A stretch of DNA of 64,000 nucleotides from Cavenderia fasciculata (taxonomy: Eukaryota; Evosea; Eumycetozoa; Acytosteliales; Cavenderiaceae): contig NW_004457624.1 of NCBI RefSeq assembly GCF_000203815.1, forward strand, positions 1,550,001-1,614,000, in the 5' to 3' direction. This document shows, piece by piece, positions 47,201 to 59,369 of the stretch (its first letter is position 1; every line of letters begins with the position of its first letter). The position numbers and the translations under genes are program-made. The notes beneath the pieces were generated by a model that saw only the letters and a program-made list of their open reading frames with translations, ran no database searches and was not told the DNA's origin.

Positions 47201-49086
47201 CTCTCCGTTCAATGCCAAAGAATCTGCGAAACATTGCTCGTCTTGCAACCAGCTACTTGTTGCGTGCCAACGTGTCGAGTGGTTACCTCGATGCCATCGA
47301 GCAACTCAAAACCGCTCTCCGTCTTTTGCGCCAGAGTGGTGGTAACGACCACGATATTATGGGTTTACGTGGCATGACACATGTCAAGTTGGCCACTTTC
47401 TACCTCTTTTATGCGCATAGTGGATCAAAGTTTATAAAGGAGCTTCGGGAAGCCAGCAATTCTCTCGAACAGTCACTCAAGCTCAACCCACTGGCACTCA
47501 GCGAGGTGGTTGTGCAGTCGCTCCCCATCTACACAGTCAACAATGCTTGCAATGCCTATATTGGAAAACCAGCACGTTCACTTTACAACGACACTAGACG
47601 TATCAATGAACTTTTCAGCATGGTCTATCTCTATGAAAAGGTCATCTCGCCATTGGATCATCCAACCCTCTATGCATATCTTCCCAAGGTGTTTGCACAG
47701 GTCAACCAAATCGTATACTTTACTCTGCCACACGCATTGTCAGGTATCATCAACTCGTCATTTGCTCCGTCCATCCTCAACGGTATCACCAACATTGACT
47801 TGCTTTCACTCAATGATATGGTCATCACTCCAACCATTGCTCGTTCAATCTTATCATTAAAGCGTTTGGAAACATTCAAATTGCAAAATGTTAAATTCCT
47901 TGATGGTGAGCAAGGTGAAACAGCAGCAGCAGCAGAACAAGTTTCAACATTTAATCAATTCTTTGGAAAATTATTGGCTGAAGGACATGGTATTACTTCT
48001 TTACATTTGGTCGATTCACCATCCATCAATGATAAGGCATTTGATGGTATTTATGAAGGATTCAATGGTGTAAAGGAAATAGAGTTTAATGGTACATCTT
48101 TGACTGATGCTACACTTGTCGCTATGGCACCCTATGCCAAGAAATTGGAAATTATATCATTGGTTGGAACTACATTTAGCGATGAAGGAGTTGCCACATT
48201 ATTGGAAGCACCACGTCAAATCACTCAATTGATCATCAACACTCTGGACAAGAAGAAATCAAACATTGGAGAAAAGACAGCCAAGGCAATTGCCAAGAGT
48301 TCACTTGGTATGCGTCAAATCCAATTGAATCATGTCAATTTCAGTGCCGAAGAGATATCAGACATTATAAAGAGCGCTCAGGGTATTGAAAAGATTGATC
48401 TATCACATACAAACTCTAATCTCTTGACCATGGAAGGTTTGGAGTATCACGGCGCCGAACATCTCACCCATCTCAACCTCCACGACACTGGCGACATTGC
48501 AAATGTCGAAGATTTTGTAGAAATGTTGTGCAATATCCAGCCACGTCTAAAGTCACTCAAATTGCCACGATTCGTCTCTGAACCCTTTAACAACACGTGT
48601 GGATTGATTCAATTGGTACGCAGACTCACAGACCTTGAAGACATTCAATTCCCAGCAGGTTTCAACGTCATTGATTTCGTTCGTCAACTAGGAGAAAAAT
48701 CAGAACGTGGAGACTTTGAAAGACCCCTTCACGAACTTCGGTCACTCGATGTCTCTGAATCATTCTTTGACAAGGACTCACTTCAAACGCTTATCGATCT
48801 CTCACCAAACCTTACCAACCTCGCATTGGCAGGTGGAAACTTTTGTGATAGTAACGGTAACATTATCATCCCCGATGATACATTGTTAATTCAATTTGGT
48901 CTATTATTGTTTAATCTCCACGAACTCGATTTCTCTCGTAACCAATTTGAAAGAAGAAACGTTGTATGTTTATTGTCTAGGTGTCCATCTGTACGTACAA
49001 TGCATTTAAAGGACAATCCACTCATTACTCCAACTACCATTCAAGAACTTAGAAAAGATTATCCTCATATTCTATTTAATCATTAA
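44227..49086 (+). CDS. CLU-domain and leucine-rich-repeat protein
   Basis: Three exons (44227-45178, 45260-45474, 45556-49086) give 1565 aa. Residues 1-310 are Asn/Ser/Gln low complexity. Residues about 320-560 resemble the CLU domain of clustered-mitochondria proteins: NWNDIFQTLLDLPCSEKKY, EIKGINFLMENASELLRFPL, MAIIDYRGYRLLAIARLPIN and NTIVYGSHDGGATVHDKDPE, then ILNLRGHKVGRQGVHLYGPG and GRYYMIDFARLFAPE. The central region (about 650-1130) is helical, with Ala/Leu-rich TPR-like stretches (LNPLALSEVV). From about 1150 there are leucine-rich repeats such as EIEFNGTSLTDATLVAMAPY and LEIISLVGTTFSDEGVATLL. True Clu proteins guide mitochondrial placement and bind mRNA; whether this one does is unknown. 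Confidence 0.85.
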
Positions 49087-49190
49087 AATAAATAAAAAAT
49101 AAATAAATAAATAAATAATAAATAAATTTCTTTTGTAAAATTAATTAAAAACACATTTATATAATTGGTTGATTTATTAATTTATTTAGT

Positions 49191-52153
49191 TTAATTAACA
49201 GTTTCATCATTCTCTGATAACTTTAAAAACACATCTTCTAGAGTTGATTGATTAACACCCCAATGTGTAATATGATATTTTTGTTTGTTTTCCAAAATGT
49301 AAGAGAATAATTGAGAGACTATAGTGTTTTTGGGTAATCTAAATGTGTAATTGCCAATAAATCTTTCAGACAAGGTGGCAGATGGTGAGAATTGTTGGAC
49401 AAAAGAGACTGCATCGACTTGGTCGACATGGTTATCGTCGATGCAAATCTTGAGAGAATAACCCTCTCCAAACTTTGATTTCAAGTGTTGAGGTGATCCA
49501 AGGGCCTTGAGTTTACCTTGAGACATGATAGCAATACGAGTGGACAAGACATCTACTTCGTCCATCATATGACTTGTCAATATGATACATCTATTGGTTG
49601 TAATATTCTTTAATGTTTGCCATAAAGCTTTTCTTGTAACAACATCAAGACCATTTGTAACTTCATCACTGATAGAATAAAATTGATAGAGAGAAAGAGA
49701 GAGAGAGAGTCAACATTATATTATTATATTTTTGATCTCTTTTTTTTTGATATTTATACATACAGAAAAACTACACGAGAATATCCAACCAATGCAATTG
49801 AAAGACTTAGTCTACGTTTCATACCACCACTTAATTCTTTTACCAAACGATCCTTTACTGGCAACAAATCAACATCGGCAAGTGTCTTTTCGACATGACT
49901 TATTTCATCTGCGATTGGTACACCCTTGAGTCTGGCATAGAATAAAAGTGTTTCAACACAGCTAAGATCCTCCCACAAGATATCAAATTGTGGACATACA
50001 CCAACTATTCTGTGAACATTATCCATATCGGTTGCAATATCAAATCCACCAACTTTGGCACTACCTTTACTTGCTCTATATAAACCTGTTAGAATTGAAA
50101 TGGTTGTTGATTTACCTAAAAAATATAAATAGAATAGAATGGATATTGTTAATAATCTTGAATATGAATTAAAAATAAGTATTTTCTACTATCATACCAG
50201 CTCCATTTGGACCTAATAAACCAAGACATTCATTATTATTTACAGCAATTGTTAAATTATCTAAAGCTGGTTTTGGTCTACCATCGTATTGTTTTGTTAA
50301 ACCTTGGATGACGATTGGAGTATTGTTGCTGAATTGATGAGATTCGACTCTTTGTCTTTCCTCGGCAACGTCATTGTCTTCTGGCTCCTCTTCGACTTCG
50401 TCGCCATCAAGGTTGAGCTTATTTTTGTTCTTGGGATCGTTGATAAGGTAGGTTTGGTCGTCGTCGTCTTGGGTGGTAGGAGTTTTACCCGCAAGGGAAC
50501 GAACAAGGTTGATGATGGGGTCAAAGATAAAGGTAGGTTTCTTTGGCACACCAAACTCTCTTGGCAAGACTTGGTCGAGGTAAAGAGCTAGTAAAAGGTA
50601 AAATACAGTGTCAATGTAGAGCCACATGATAATACGAGATGGTTCAAACGACCAGTCATAGGTTGACCAATTGGGACATTGCTCGATACCACACAGTGTC
50701 GATACAAGTGCCATACCACGGTTAAATGCAAATGGTGGGTACCAATAGTATGGAGCAGGTGGTGCAGAGTTTTCAAAAAACTGTACACCAAGCACAATAT
50801 TGACAATGACACCAATAATCACCAAAAAGTAGCATGTGACAGTGGCCACTCTAGTGGTTTTAAAGATGGTCGATAGGAAAAAGGAAAAGGTAATCATTGC
50901 ATTACCCCAACCAAACAATAAAAGTGCCATAGCAAAGGGTGATCCCTGTGTAAAGACTGAGAATTTAAAGATCACACTAATACCAACCACTACAATGACA
51001 GCAATTGTGTAAAGCATCAAATTGAATAGATAAGTGACAATCCAATAGTTACGCATTTTGAGACCGGCCATCAAACACATGTCTCTCAACTTTTCTTGTT
51101 TCTCCAATACAATCGAATATACAAATAATGGCAAAAGGAATGATAATGCAAATGGATAAAACAATCCACCAAGTAAACTTCCAACATCGATTTTTGGTTG
51201 TTGTTGTAGATATGGGAATTCACTCAAATTTGAATCAATTATAAAATCTGCTCCATAAACAGTTTTTACTTTTATAAAAGGAATAGAGTAATGTTAGTAC
51301 TAAAGAAATCGATGTTTATAATAGTTGTTTGTTTCGACATACAGAAAGCAGTTTGAATTAAATTCATTGTGAAAATGTAAAGTGCAGGATCTGATACATT
51401 GAACCATTGAAAGAGTGGTTGAGTATCGACGGCCATTTGATAGTTGATAACTGGTGTTTGAGATTGTGAGAATGTTGGATTATAATCATTGAATAGAATG
51501 GAAGAGAATGGCATAATGAAACGATCTTTAATCTTAAACGAAGATCTTCTCTCTGACGCCAATTTGGTTTTAATTTCACTAATAGCCGACATCATTGATT
51601 CTTCAGAATCATAACCAACTGCATATGGCAAGTATATATCTTGTTCACCACTACTACTACTACTGCTACTATTACTACTACCACTACCAGATGAGACAGA
51701 TCCACTATTAGTAGTTCCATTGTTTGTATTGTTTGATGGTATTGGTATACCAAATTGAGGCATATTACCCAATAGACCAGATCCACCTCCACTCTCTGAT
51801 AGACTTCCAATACCATTCAATCCGTTTGGATTAGCATCGACAAAGTAACCAGGTACGACGACATCGACTAGAACAGGAGGGATAAGTGTTGATTCTATCT
51901 GGTCTATTTGATGTCTAATAAATATTTGAATGACCGACAAGATAGCAACCAATACCAAAGGGATTGCTATCTGTAAACATAATGCACATTTCTGTCTCTT
52001 TAAAAATGTTGCACTTTTTAAAAACTAGATAGATTAGAGAGAGAGAAAAAGTAAGTATATACATTGTGTTAGACAACAATTGTCAATGGAGGAATGAAAC
52101 AATTGAAATATAGAACATACAGTAGCTCTAAATTGATTAGAAGGATTGCTCAT
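49191..52153 (-). CDS. ABCA-family half-transporter (minus strand of a pair)
   Basis: Five exons (52121-52153, 51343-52024, 50198-51268, 49764-50115, 49191-49668) give 871 aa. Layout: a basic head with first membrane helix (IAIPLVLVAILSVIQIF), a large Ser/Gly/Asn-rich luminal loop, five or six helices (about 330-560), then one ATP-binding domain. That domain has Walker A GPNGAGKSTTISIL, VCPQFDILWEDLSCVET, ABC signature KELSGGMKRRLSLS and Walker B VVFLDEVTNGLD. ABCA proteins move lipids; dictyostelids have many half-size members that must dimerise. The usual Pro in DEPTxGLD is Val here. The family regulatory tail (NQSTLEDVFLKLS) is present. It is transcribed away from a second ABCA gene 503 bp off. 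Confidence 0.92.
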
Positions 52154-52656
52154 CTTTCTTTCTTTCTTGTTGTGTTGTTTTACAAACAAACAAACAAACA
52201 AACGCACCACAAACTAAACTACTATTCTATATTTTATAACACTATAGATAATTATAGAAGTAAAAGAAAGATGTTTGATAGAAAGAAATACAAAAGCTCA
52301 AAAAAGCAAGAATGTTAATTAGGTTGTGCGAAAGGGGAGAGGAACTTTTTTGGGGCTCTTTCGGCATTTAAATATCCCAATGGGAATGACAACAACTCAT
52401 TTCGATTCGTCACTCTTTCTTTATTAGTATATATTTTAGGGATTAGTGAATATAGCATCATCATCGTCATCACTTTGTGGTAGTACCAATCATCATCATC
52501 ATAATACACACTAGAAGTTGTACGAGTAGGTGGTAGTAATAGTAGTAGTTAGTTTAAACTTAACTTAACTTGTTCAGATAGATAGATAGATATTAGTTAG
52601 TTAGTTGCCTTTGCCTTTGATTCAAAAGGGGGAAGATTAATCAACAAACAAAAGAG
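52154..52656. promoter_or_regulatory. Shared divergent promoter of two ABCA genes
   Basis: The 503-bp gap between the two start codons contains a CAAA tetranucleotide run (about 52183-52203), a CTTTCTTTC tract next to the minus-strand start, ATC and AGT triplet runs (near 52460 and 52535) and GATA units (about 52576-52590). Co-regulation is inferred from the head-to-head layout only. Confidence 0.5.
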
Positions 52657-55577
52657 ATGCCATTACAAAGAGAATTATTACAAACAAAGTTACTTTTAAA
52701 GAAGAACTTGTTGGTTTCTATTAGATCATGGGTATCTACATTGGTTGAAATCCTATCACCTGCATTCTTTATATTGATTCTATTAATCATTTCAAAATCA
52801 CCTTCACCTATGAGTTGTATGTATCAATCTAGTAGAAGTAGTTAGTAGTAGTATTAAACTCTTTTAAATATTAATATTCTTATTGATTTTGTTTTTTTTA
52901 GCATTACAAAGACCAGCAATCAATTATGATTCAAATATACCAATTTGTACACCATATGTTCAAGATAATTGTGTGACATTATTGTATTCACCATCCAATT
53001 CGACACTTGTCAATGAATTGATGCAATTGTTGGCAGAGATTAATTCACCTCAACTCAATATCTCTACCAATATCAATCAGACTGGTGCTGTTGTGCCAAT
53101 GTACTCGGTCGATGATATGAATGATTTCATCGCAAACAATCCAAATGTGACAATGGCTGCAGTCGAGTTTCAAAGCTTTCCAGAGAATTTCACCGACACT
53201 CATCACAACGATCCAATCTTGCACAAATTCAGCAACTTGATCATGTACAATGTTCTTTGGAATGCTACATGTCCCAATTTCATCAATCCAAAGACATGCA
53301 TAGACTATGCCGTACCAGTCAACGCTGCCATTCACAAGGCTATTCACACATACCAAGCTCGTCGTAAACTAGGTGTTCTCATCCTCGGCGGTGGTGGTGG
53401 TGGTGGTGCACCCCTACCAAACGATTCAACCATTCCAAGTATCACATTTAGTACATCAACATTCCCATTGTATGACGCATCTTTGAATGCAGTTGGAACG
53501 TATGGATGTCTCTTTTTCTATTGTGGATCGATGATTTCATTCATCTTTTTAATGTACAAGGTGTCATTTGAAAAGGAGAAGCATCTCAAACAAGGTATGA
53601 TCATGATGGGTCTCAACGGATCGGTCTATTTTGTCAGTTGGTTTATCACATGTCTAGTCATCAATGTCTTGTTGACGCTGATCACTATTGGTGTTGGTGC
53701 AGCATGCCAATTCTCATTCTTTTTGAGTACCAACTTTTTCGTCAACTTTTTGACATTCTTCCTCTACATTTTGTGTATGACGCAGGTGGCCTTTTTCATC
53801 CTCACCTTTATCCAGAGTACCAAGGCCGCCATTGGTATTGGTATGACTATCTTTATCGTCGGTAGTATCATCCAGCTCATCTTTAGTCTCATGTCCACCT
53901 TTTTGTTCCAGATCCTCTACGAGACTGACAACACCTCGTCTCTGACAGCCCGTGTCATTCTCTATGTCTTGCCAATGTACCACTTTTCAAAGATTGTCAC
54001 CGATATTAACCAAGTCACACTTCTCAGCAAGTTTACCGGTGTCCGTTTCGACTGGTCCAATCTCTACGCCAACCTCAACTCACCCACTGCCACCAATGTC
54101 AATATCCCATCCACCTATGAGTCACTCGTCAACCTTTTGATCCTATCGATTGGTTACACAGTCCTCGCTTGGTACTTTGAACATATTGTCCCTGGTAATG
54201 ACGGTACCTCTCAACCACCCTGGTTCTTCCTCTTACCAAGTTATTGGGGTATCTCTAAAAAGACTCCCAAATTTGTTGAACCTCCACACTTTGATCAAGA
54301 TATTCTTGATGAAATTGAAAAAGCAAATGATCCAAATAGTATGTTTAAAAATTGATATTAATATTTATATTTATTAATTATTATCTTTTTATTTTATTTA
54401 ATTTTAGATCAAGCACCAGTTATTATTAGAGGATTATCAAAAACCTATCATAATATGTTTAATAGTAAAAAAGATGTAAAAGCAGTTAGATATCTTAGTT
54501 TATCGATTGAAAAGGGAAGTGTTTTATGTTTGTTGGGTCACAATGGTTCAGGCAAGTCTACCACGATTGGCATGTTGACAGGTTTGATTAGTCCATCATC
54601 TGGAGATGCAATGATTTTTGGAAAGAGTGTCATTAGTGAAATCGATCAAGTTAGAAAACAAACCAGTGTATGTCCACAACACGATATTCTTTGGAATCAA
54701 ATGTCGGCCTATGAACATTTAGAATTGTTTGCTGAACTCAAGGGTATCGACAAATCACTTAGAAAACAATGTATTGATGACGCTCTAGAAAGTGTACGTC
54801 TTACAAGAGTCGCTAAAAATCAAATCACCTCTTATTCTGGTGGTATGAAGAGACGTCTAAGTATTGCTATAGCTACAATTGGTGATCCAAATATTATTTT
54901 CTTGTAAATATTAAAACAAACAAACAAAAAAAAAAGATAATTCTAATATTTGTTTTTTTTTTTTTCACTTTTAGTGATGAACCAACAGGATCTTTAGATG
55001 TTGCATCGCGTAGACATATTTGGAATTTAATCAAAGAAATTAAAAAGGATAAAGTTATCATTTTAACAACACATTTGATGGACGAGGCAGATATGCTTTC
55101 AGATAGAATCATTATCCTTAACCATGGAGTGATGGCATGTAATGGTAATTCTCTTCAACTCAAACATAAATATGGAAATGGTTATTCTGTCAATATCATT
55201 GCTAAATCTCAAGATCATATTCCTGAAATTAAATCATTTATGAATAATATTTTACCAAGTATGTCCGGAAAAGAAAAAGAAAAAGAAAAAACAAAAACAA
55301 AAACAACCAATCAATCAATAACTTAATTATACTATTTATTTATATTAATATTTAATTTTTTTATTTTGATTTAATAGATAGTAAACTTATAATGGAATCT
55401 GCAGATTACTTAAACTTTGGAATTCCATTAAATACTGATGAAACAATCCTTCAAAAATTCTTCAAGACTCTTGAGGAATTATCAACACAGGAAAATAATC
55501 CAATTAGAGATTTTGCAGTATCCCAAGCTTCAATTGATGATGTATTTTTAAATGTAACCAAACTTAAACATGAATAA
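52657..55577 (+). CDS. ABCA-family half-transporter (plus strand of a pair)
   Basis: Five exons (52657-52816, 52902-54338, 54408-54903, 54975-55258, 55378-55577) give 858 aa. A basic head, KLLLKKNLLVSIRSWVSTLV, precedes helix 1. A luminal loop of about 200 residues with several N-x-S/T sites follows, then helices from about residue 275 to 500 (KQGMIMMGLNGSVYFVSWFI, ILCMTQVAFFILTFIQSTKA). The ATP-binding domain has Walker A GHNGSGKSTTIGML, CPQHDILWNQMSAYEHLELF, signature TSYSGGMKRRLSIA and Walker B IIFFDEPTGSLD, all intact. The tail SQASIDDVFLNVTKL is the ABCA-type regulatory end. Exon sites match those of the neighbour in the ATP-binding domain (introns after Walker A differ), so the two are old duplicates. 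Confidence 0.93.
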
Positions 55578-55772
55578 ATTAATTCTAATAGAATAGAATA
55601 CAATATTAAATCTTCCAGAAGAAAAAGACATTCTTTTTTTGAAAAAAAAAAAACAAGTAAAAAAAGGTTTCACGAAACGCAAAAACTTTAATTATTATCT
55701 ATTTTTGAAAAGTGTACAGATAGATCGAAATAGATAGATTGAGAAATATATATATATATAGAAAGAGGAGAT

Positions 55773-57027
55773 ATGTATTCAACAGATAAAGGAGCAAAGA
55801 TTGAAGATGCAACACAAAAACCACAAGAATTTCCTATAGTATGCGCTAGTTGTTTTGGTGATAGTCCTTATATGACAATGGTATGTTCACTACACGAAAA
55901 GATACTTGTATCATTCAATACTAATATTAGTCTGATTGACTAATATATCATTCTACACATTTTAGAATAAAGCAGAACTTGATAGAGAATGTAAAATATG
56001 TACAAAACCATTCACAGTGTTTAAATGGCGAGCAGGTAGAGAGGGTAGAATGAGAAAGACAGAGATTTGCAAGACATGTGCATTGGTAAAGAATGTGTGT
56101 CAGGTTTGTATACATGATTTAGAGTTTGGTTTACCGGTGCAGGTACGTGACGCTGTCATGTCGTTGCAGACTGATAAGGCACCAGTGTCAGACATTAGCC
56201 AATCCTTACAGAATCAAGCCAACGAACGACTCATAGAGAGTGGACAAGTCAACATCCACGAAAACTTCCAACCAAGCGAGATTGTTGCTAGGTTGGCACG
56301 AACTACCCCCTATCACAAGCGTACAGCTGCCAATGTATGCTCATACTTTTTGCGTGGCGATTGTAATAGAGGTACAACCTGCTCATTCAAACATATATCG
56401 GCCGAGGACCTCAAACAAGAGCAACCGGGTGCAGGCGGCATCTTTGATACAGACAACGGCGGCGGTGCTTTGAATGGCGACGGTACTAGAACAAAGACTG
56501 CACCTCGTCCACCAGCTGACAGATCAATATCTACACTCTTTCTTGCAAATGTCGATCCCGACCAAGTCACAGAGTCGGATCTTCGATCCTCATTCCTTTC
56601 ATTTGGCAACATTCGTTCCATCAAACTCTTGCACGACAAGAAATGCGCATTTGTAGTGTTTGAGAAACGTGATGCTGCTGAATCGGCAGTACAACAACTC
56701 TTTGGCAACCTTCAATTTGGAGATTGTTCAATTAAAATTAATTGGTGTAAACCTCAAAAACCAACAAATAACAAACAACCAAGGAATAACAAACAACAAA
56801 AAACAAATGAGAATGGAGAACAACAAGAAACAATAGAAGGAAATGAATCAACTAGCAAACAACTAGAAATAGAACAACCACAAGTCAAACCAGTAGCAAT
56901 TAAAACTTTACCAACATTTAAAATTAATCCATCCCCTACTTTAAATAATAATAATAATAATGATAATAATAATAATAATAATAAATATTCTGCCATGGAT
57001 CCAAGTACCTATGGTGGAAAATACTAA
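55773..57027 (+). CDS. rbm22: Pre-mRNA splicing factor RBM22 (Cwc2/Ecm2-like)
   Basis: Exons 55773-55880 and 55966-57027, phase 0, give 389 aa (human RBM22 420). RBM22 belongs to the Prp19-related complex and contacts U6 snRNA near the catalytic centre. Visible in order: an N-terminal zinc module (CASCFGDSPYMTMNKAELDR, ECKICTKPFTVFKWRAGREG, CKTCALVKNVCQVCIHDLEF) with its Cys pairs, TPYHKRTAANVCSYFLRGDC, the CCCH finger C-x7-C-x5-C-x3-H completed by NRGTTCSFKH, and an RRM (STLFLANVDPDQVTESDLRS to GDCSIKINW). The tail is Gln/Asn/Lys-rich, not Pro-rich as in animals. It is a neighbour of NUS1, with convergent 3' ends 65 bp apart. Confidence 0.94.
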
Positions 57028-57092
57028 ATATTATATAATATCATAATATACAATGTACAAGAGGAAGAAGATCTTAATGATTGAGGATTGAT

Positions 57093-58456
57093 TTATTTTC
57101 CACATCTTTTTTCAATCATTCCATATTGCCTCAAAAAATTAATATATCTATCTAAATGGAATTGATAATAATTATCAATTTTACTAAATTAAACAGAAAC
57201 AATTAATTAAAAGGTTCAATTTTCAATTTGATGGATATAAACATACATAAATTCGGTAAGTTTAATATGCCATGGTAAAAATCCACTAAATATATTCTGA
57301 TTACTAAAATCGATTGCCACTTGGGGTTCATAATCTTCTCCTCCCATATATCCTATTAGAAAATAAAAAAAATAATGGTTAAATATTATAATGTATACAA
57401 ATTATATATAGTTTTCATATGAACCTACTTGGAAGATTAGATTGAATATAATTGTCATCCAAAGCTTTTGTCGAGTTGTTTAATTTACTTTCACGAGCAA
57501 ATTTTTTAGTAATGTCGACCAAGTTTAATTTTCCATCTTCTACTGATACTATTCCAATCTTTATAAAATAATGTTTAATTCCTCCAATATTATTTAAATT
57601 AATCAATTTATCAATATTACTATTATTATTATTATTATTATTATTATTTAACCAATCAATATGAATAATATTATTCTTTGATCCTCCATATAATGTATCA
57701 TAACACATCTTTTCATCAATGATGGTTTGTAAAGTATCAATATTCTTTTTAAGTAACCCTAAATAAATAAATAAATTAATACCAATGAATCAATTGGGTG
57801 TTACCAATGTACATTGTCATCTTACCAGTTGGATCGAATATAGTTAATCTTGATATCTTTGAAAATATTGACCACAAGATAATATCACACAATTTTAAAG
57901 AACATCGATTAAATAATTCGGTTTGTGTCTTATTGTTATTGTTATTGTGATTGCTATTATTATTGTCGTCTATGATTGTATCCTCAGAGAGGATGACAGC
58001 CATATGTGAAGGTACAGAGTTTTGTTTTAAAATGTCTTTAGATTCTAATTTAGAATCAATGTAGTTTGGGATAGTATGTGGTTGATATTGTGTACAATCA
58101 ACTGCATATTTAACCAATTCTTTATCTACTATTGTAGTTGATGTATTATTATTATTATTATTGCTATTATTAGTAGTATTTTTGTTTGTGTTTGATCTGT
58201 TTACTGTTGTAGTTGTAGTTGTTGTTGTTGTCGTAGTAGAGGTAGTATTAATGAGATTGAATAGAGAAGCGGGTACAATTGTAGATGTATTTAACAAGAA
58301 TAGATGCATAAAGTGATAAAAGATGCATCCTATTCGATCTATTAATAGATGATAGTAGTGTATTGACAGAGTACACAATCTTATCGAATAAAATATCATT
58401 CTATAAATACAATAATATACTCCATTCTTCATCTTGTTCATCTTTTCTCTAAACAA
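57093..58456 (-). CDS. nus1: cis-Prenyltransferase subunit NUS1 (NgBR)
   Basis: Four exons (57826-58456, 57429-57758, 57247-57352, 57093-57183) give about 385 aa. NUS1 is the non-catalytic ER-membrane partner of DHDDS/Rer2; together they make the dolichol chain. The N-terminus is hydrophobic (YCIYRMIFYSIRLCTLSIHY, IGCIFYHFMHLFLL). The middle is interrupted by Thr and Asn tracts. The C-terminal domain has VDCTQYQPHTIPNYI-like and LCDIILWSIFSKISRLTIFD segments, then SGFLPWHIKLTEF, the family signature. Exon 4 ends FLRQYGMIEKRCGK, the R-x-G motif needed for complex activity; it was found by following the AT|GTATGT donor past an in-frame stop 10 codons on. The start may be any of three close ATGs. 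Confidence 0.82.
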
Positions 58457-58488
58457 ACTATATATAGTACTGTACTGTATATTTACAA

Positions 58489-58489
<1 letters not shown>

Positions 58490-58522
<33 letters not shown>
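58490..58522. repeat. (ATCT)n microsatellite
   Basis: Eight tandem units just upstream of the NUS1 start. Confidence 0.9.
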
Positions 58523-58524
<2 letters not shown>

Positions 58525-58639
58525 GTCTGTCCTCTTTGATAGTTGATGGTGGTTCTAGAGCTAGAAAAGTATACTTTTCTCTGACCAAGAGGAAAGTGAC
58601 TCATCCGCATCGACATTCTTTCAACAATTCGGTCGAGTG

Positions 58640-58653
58640 TTGGGGGTGTGGTT
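58640..58653 (+). promoter_or_regulatory. G-box-like element
   Basis: TTGGGGGTGTGGTT is close to the GT-rich G-boxes bound by GBF in dictyostelid post-aggregative promoters. It lies 184 bp from the NUS1 start and 716 bp from the plus-strand gene. Role inferred. Confidence 0.35.
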
Positions 58654-59369
58654 ATTTTCCGAAGTTCAAGGGAGATAATAAAAAAAAAAGTCTCGATGTA
58701 TATAAAAAACCACTGAAATCAATCAACAGACAAAAATAAAAATAAGAAGCCAATTTTTATTAAACCTGTAAAATAGCCAGATTGTATAGATTTAAATTAA
58801 ATTTCCATACTCTCTCGACTCACACATGAGCGAGTAAATTTACCCTAACAAACATCTTGAATAAAAAAATTATCAGAATCAATCTCATCACTCTACTCTT
58901 TTTAATTTATTTTTTTGAAAATTAGTAACCTTTGGCACTTCTGCAATTTGTCAATCTCAATCTTGATTCTTAATCATACATATTATACAACCAACCAACA
59001 CAGTGCACTATAGGATCCTCGAGTAGCAACTAGCAGTAGCAGTAGCAACAACAACTCACAAAGTAGAAAATAAGGCAGCTACCTCATCATCGACCGTCGA
59101 AGACAGCAGCAGCAGAAGAAGAAGAAGAAGGATCAGTACCAACAACATCGATTGATAACAACACAACAACAACAACAATAACAACAACCAATCAACGAAA
59201 CAGCAACAAGATTAGACAAAGACAACTTCCAACCACTACTATTACTTGATCAAGTTCACCAACTATATATAAGATCTTTATCTTGACCCCCCTTTACAAT
59301 ATTGTATTATTATTATTAAATATTTTTAAAAGTAGCTACTTTAACAACAAATAGAATTTAGTTGGAATA

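Larger units (their letters stand above)
58457..59369. other. Divergent promoter region
   Basis: Between NUS1 (minus) and the 267-aa protein (plus). It contains an ATCT microsatellite (58490-58522), a palindrome-like AAAGTATACTTT (58565-58576), a G-box-like element (58640-58653) and a CAG/CAA/GAA triplet-rich leader (59030-59190). No coding signal is seen. Confidence 0.5.

Noticed and set aside
57216-57246. Earlier stop for NUS1 giving the ending YIHQIEN
   Set aside because: It reads through a consensus GTATGT donor and would drop the conserved R-x-G end; the spliced model is preferred, though intron retention is possible.
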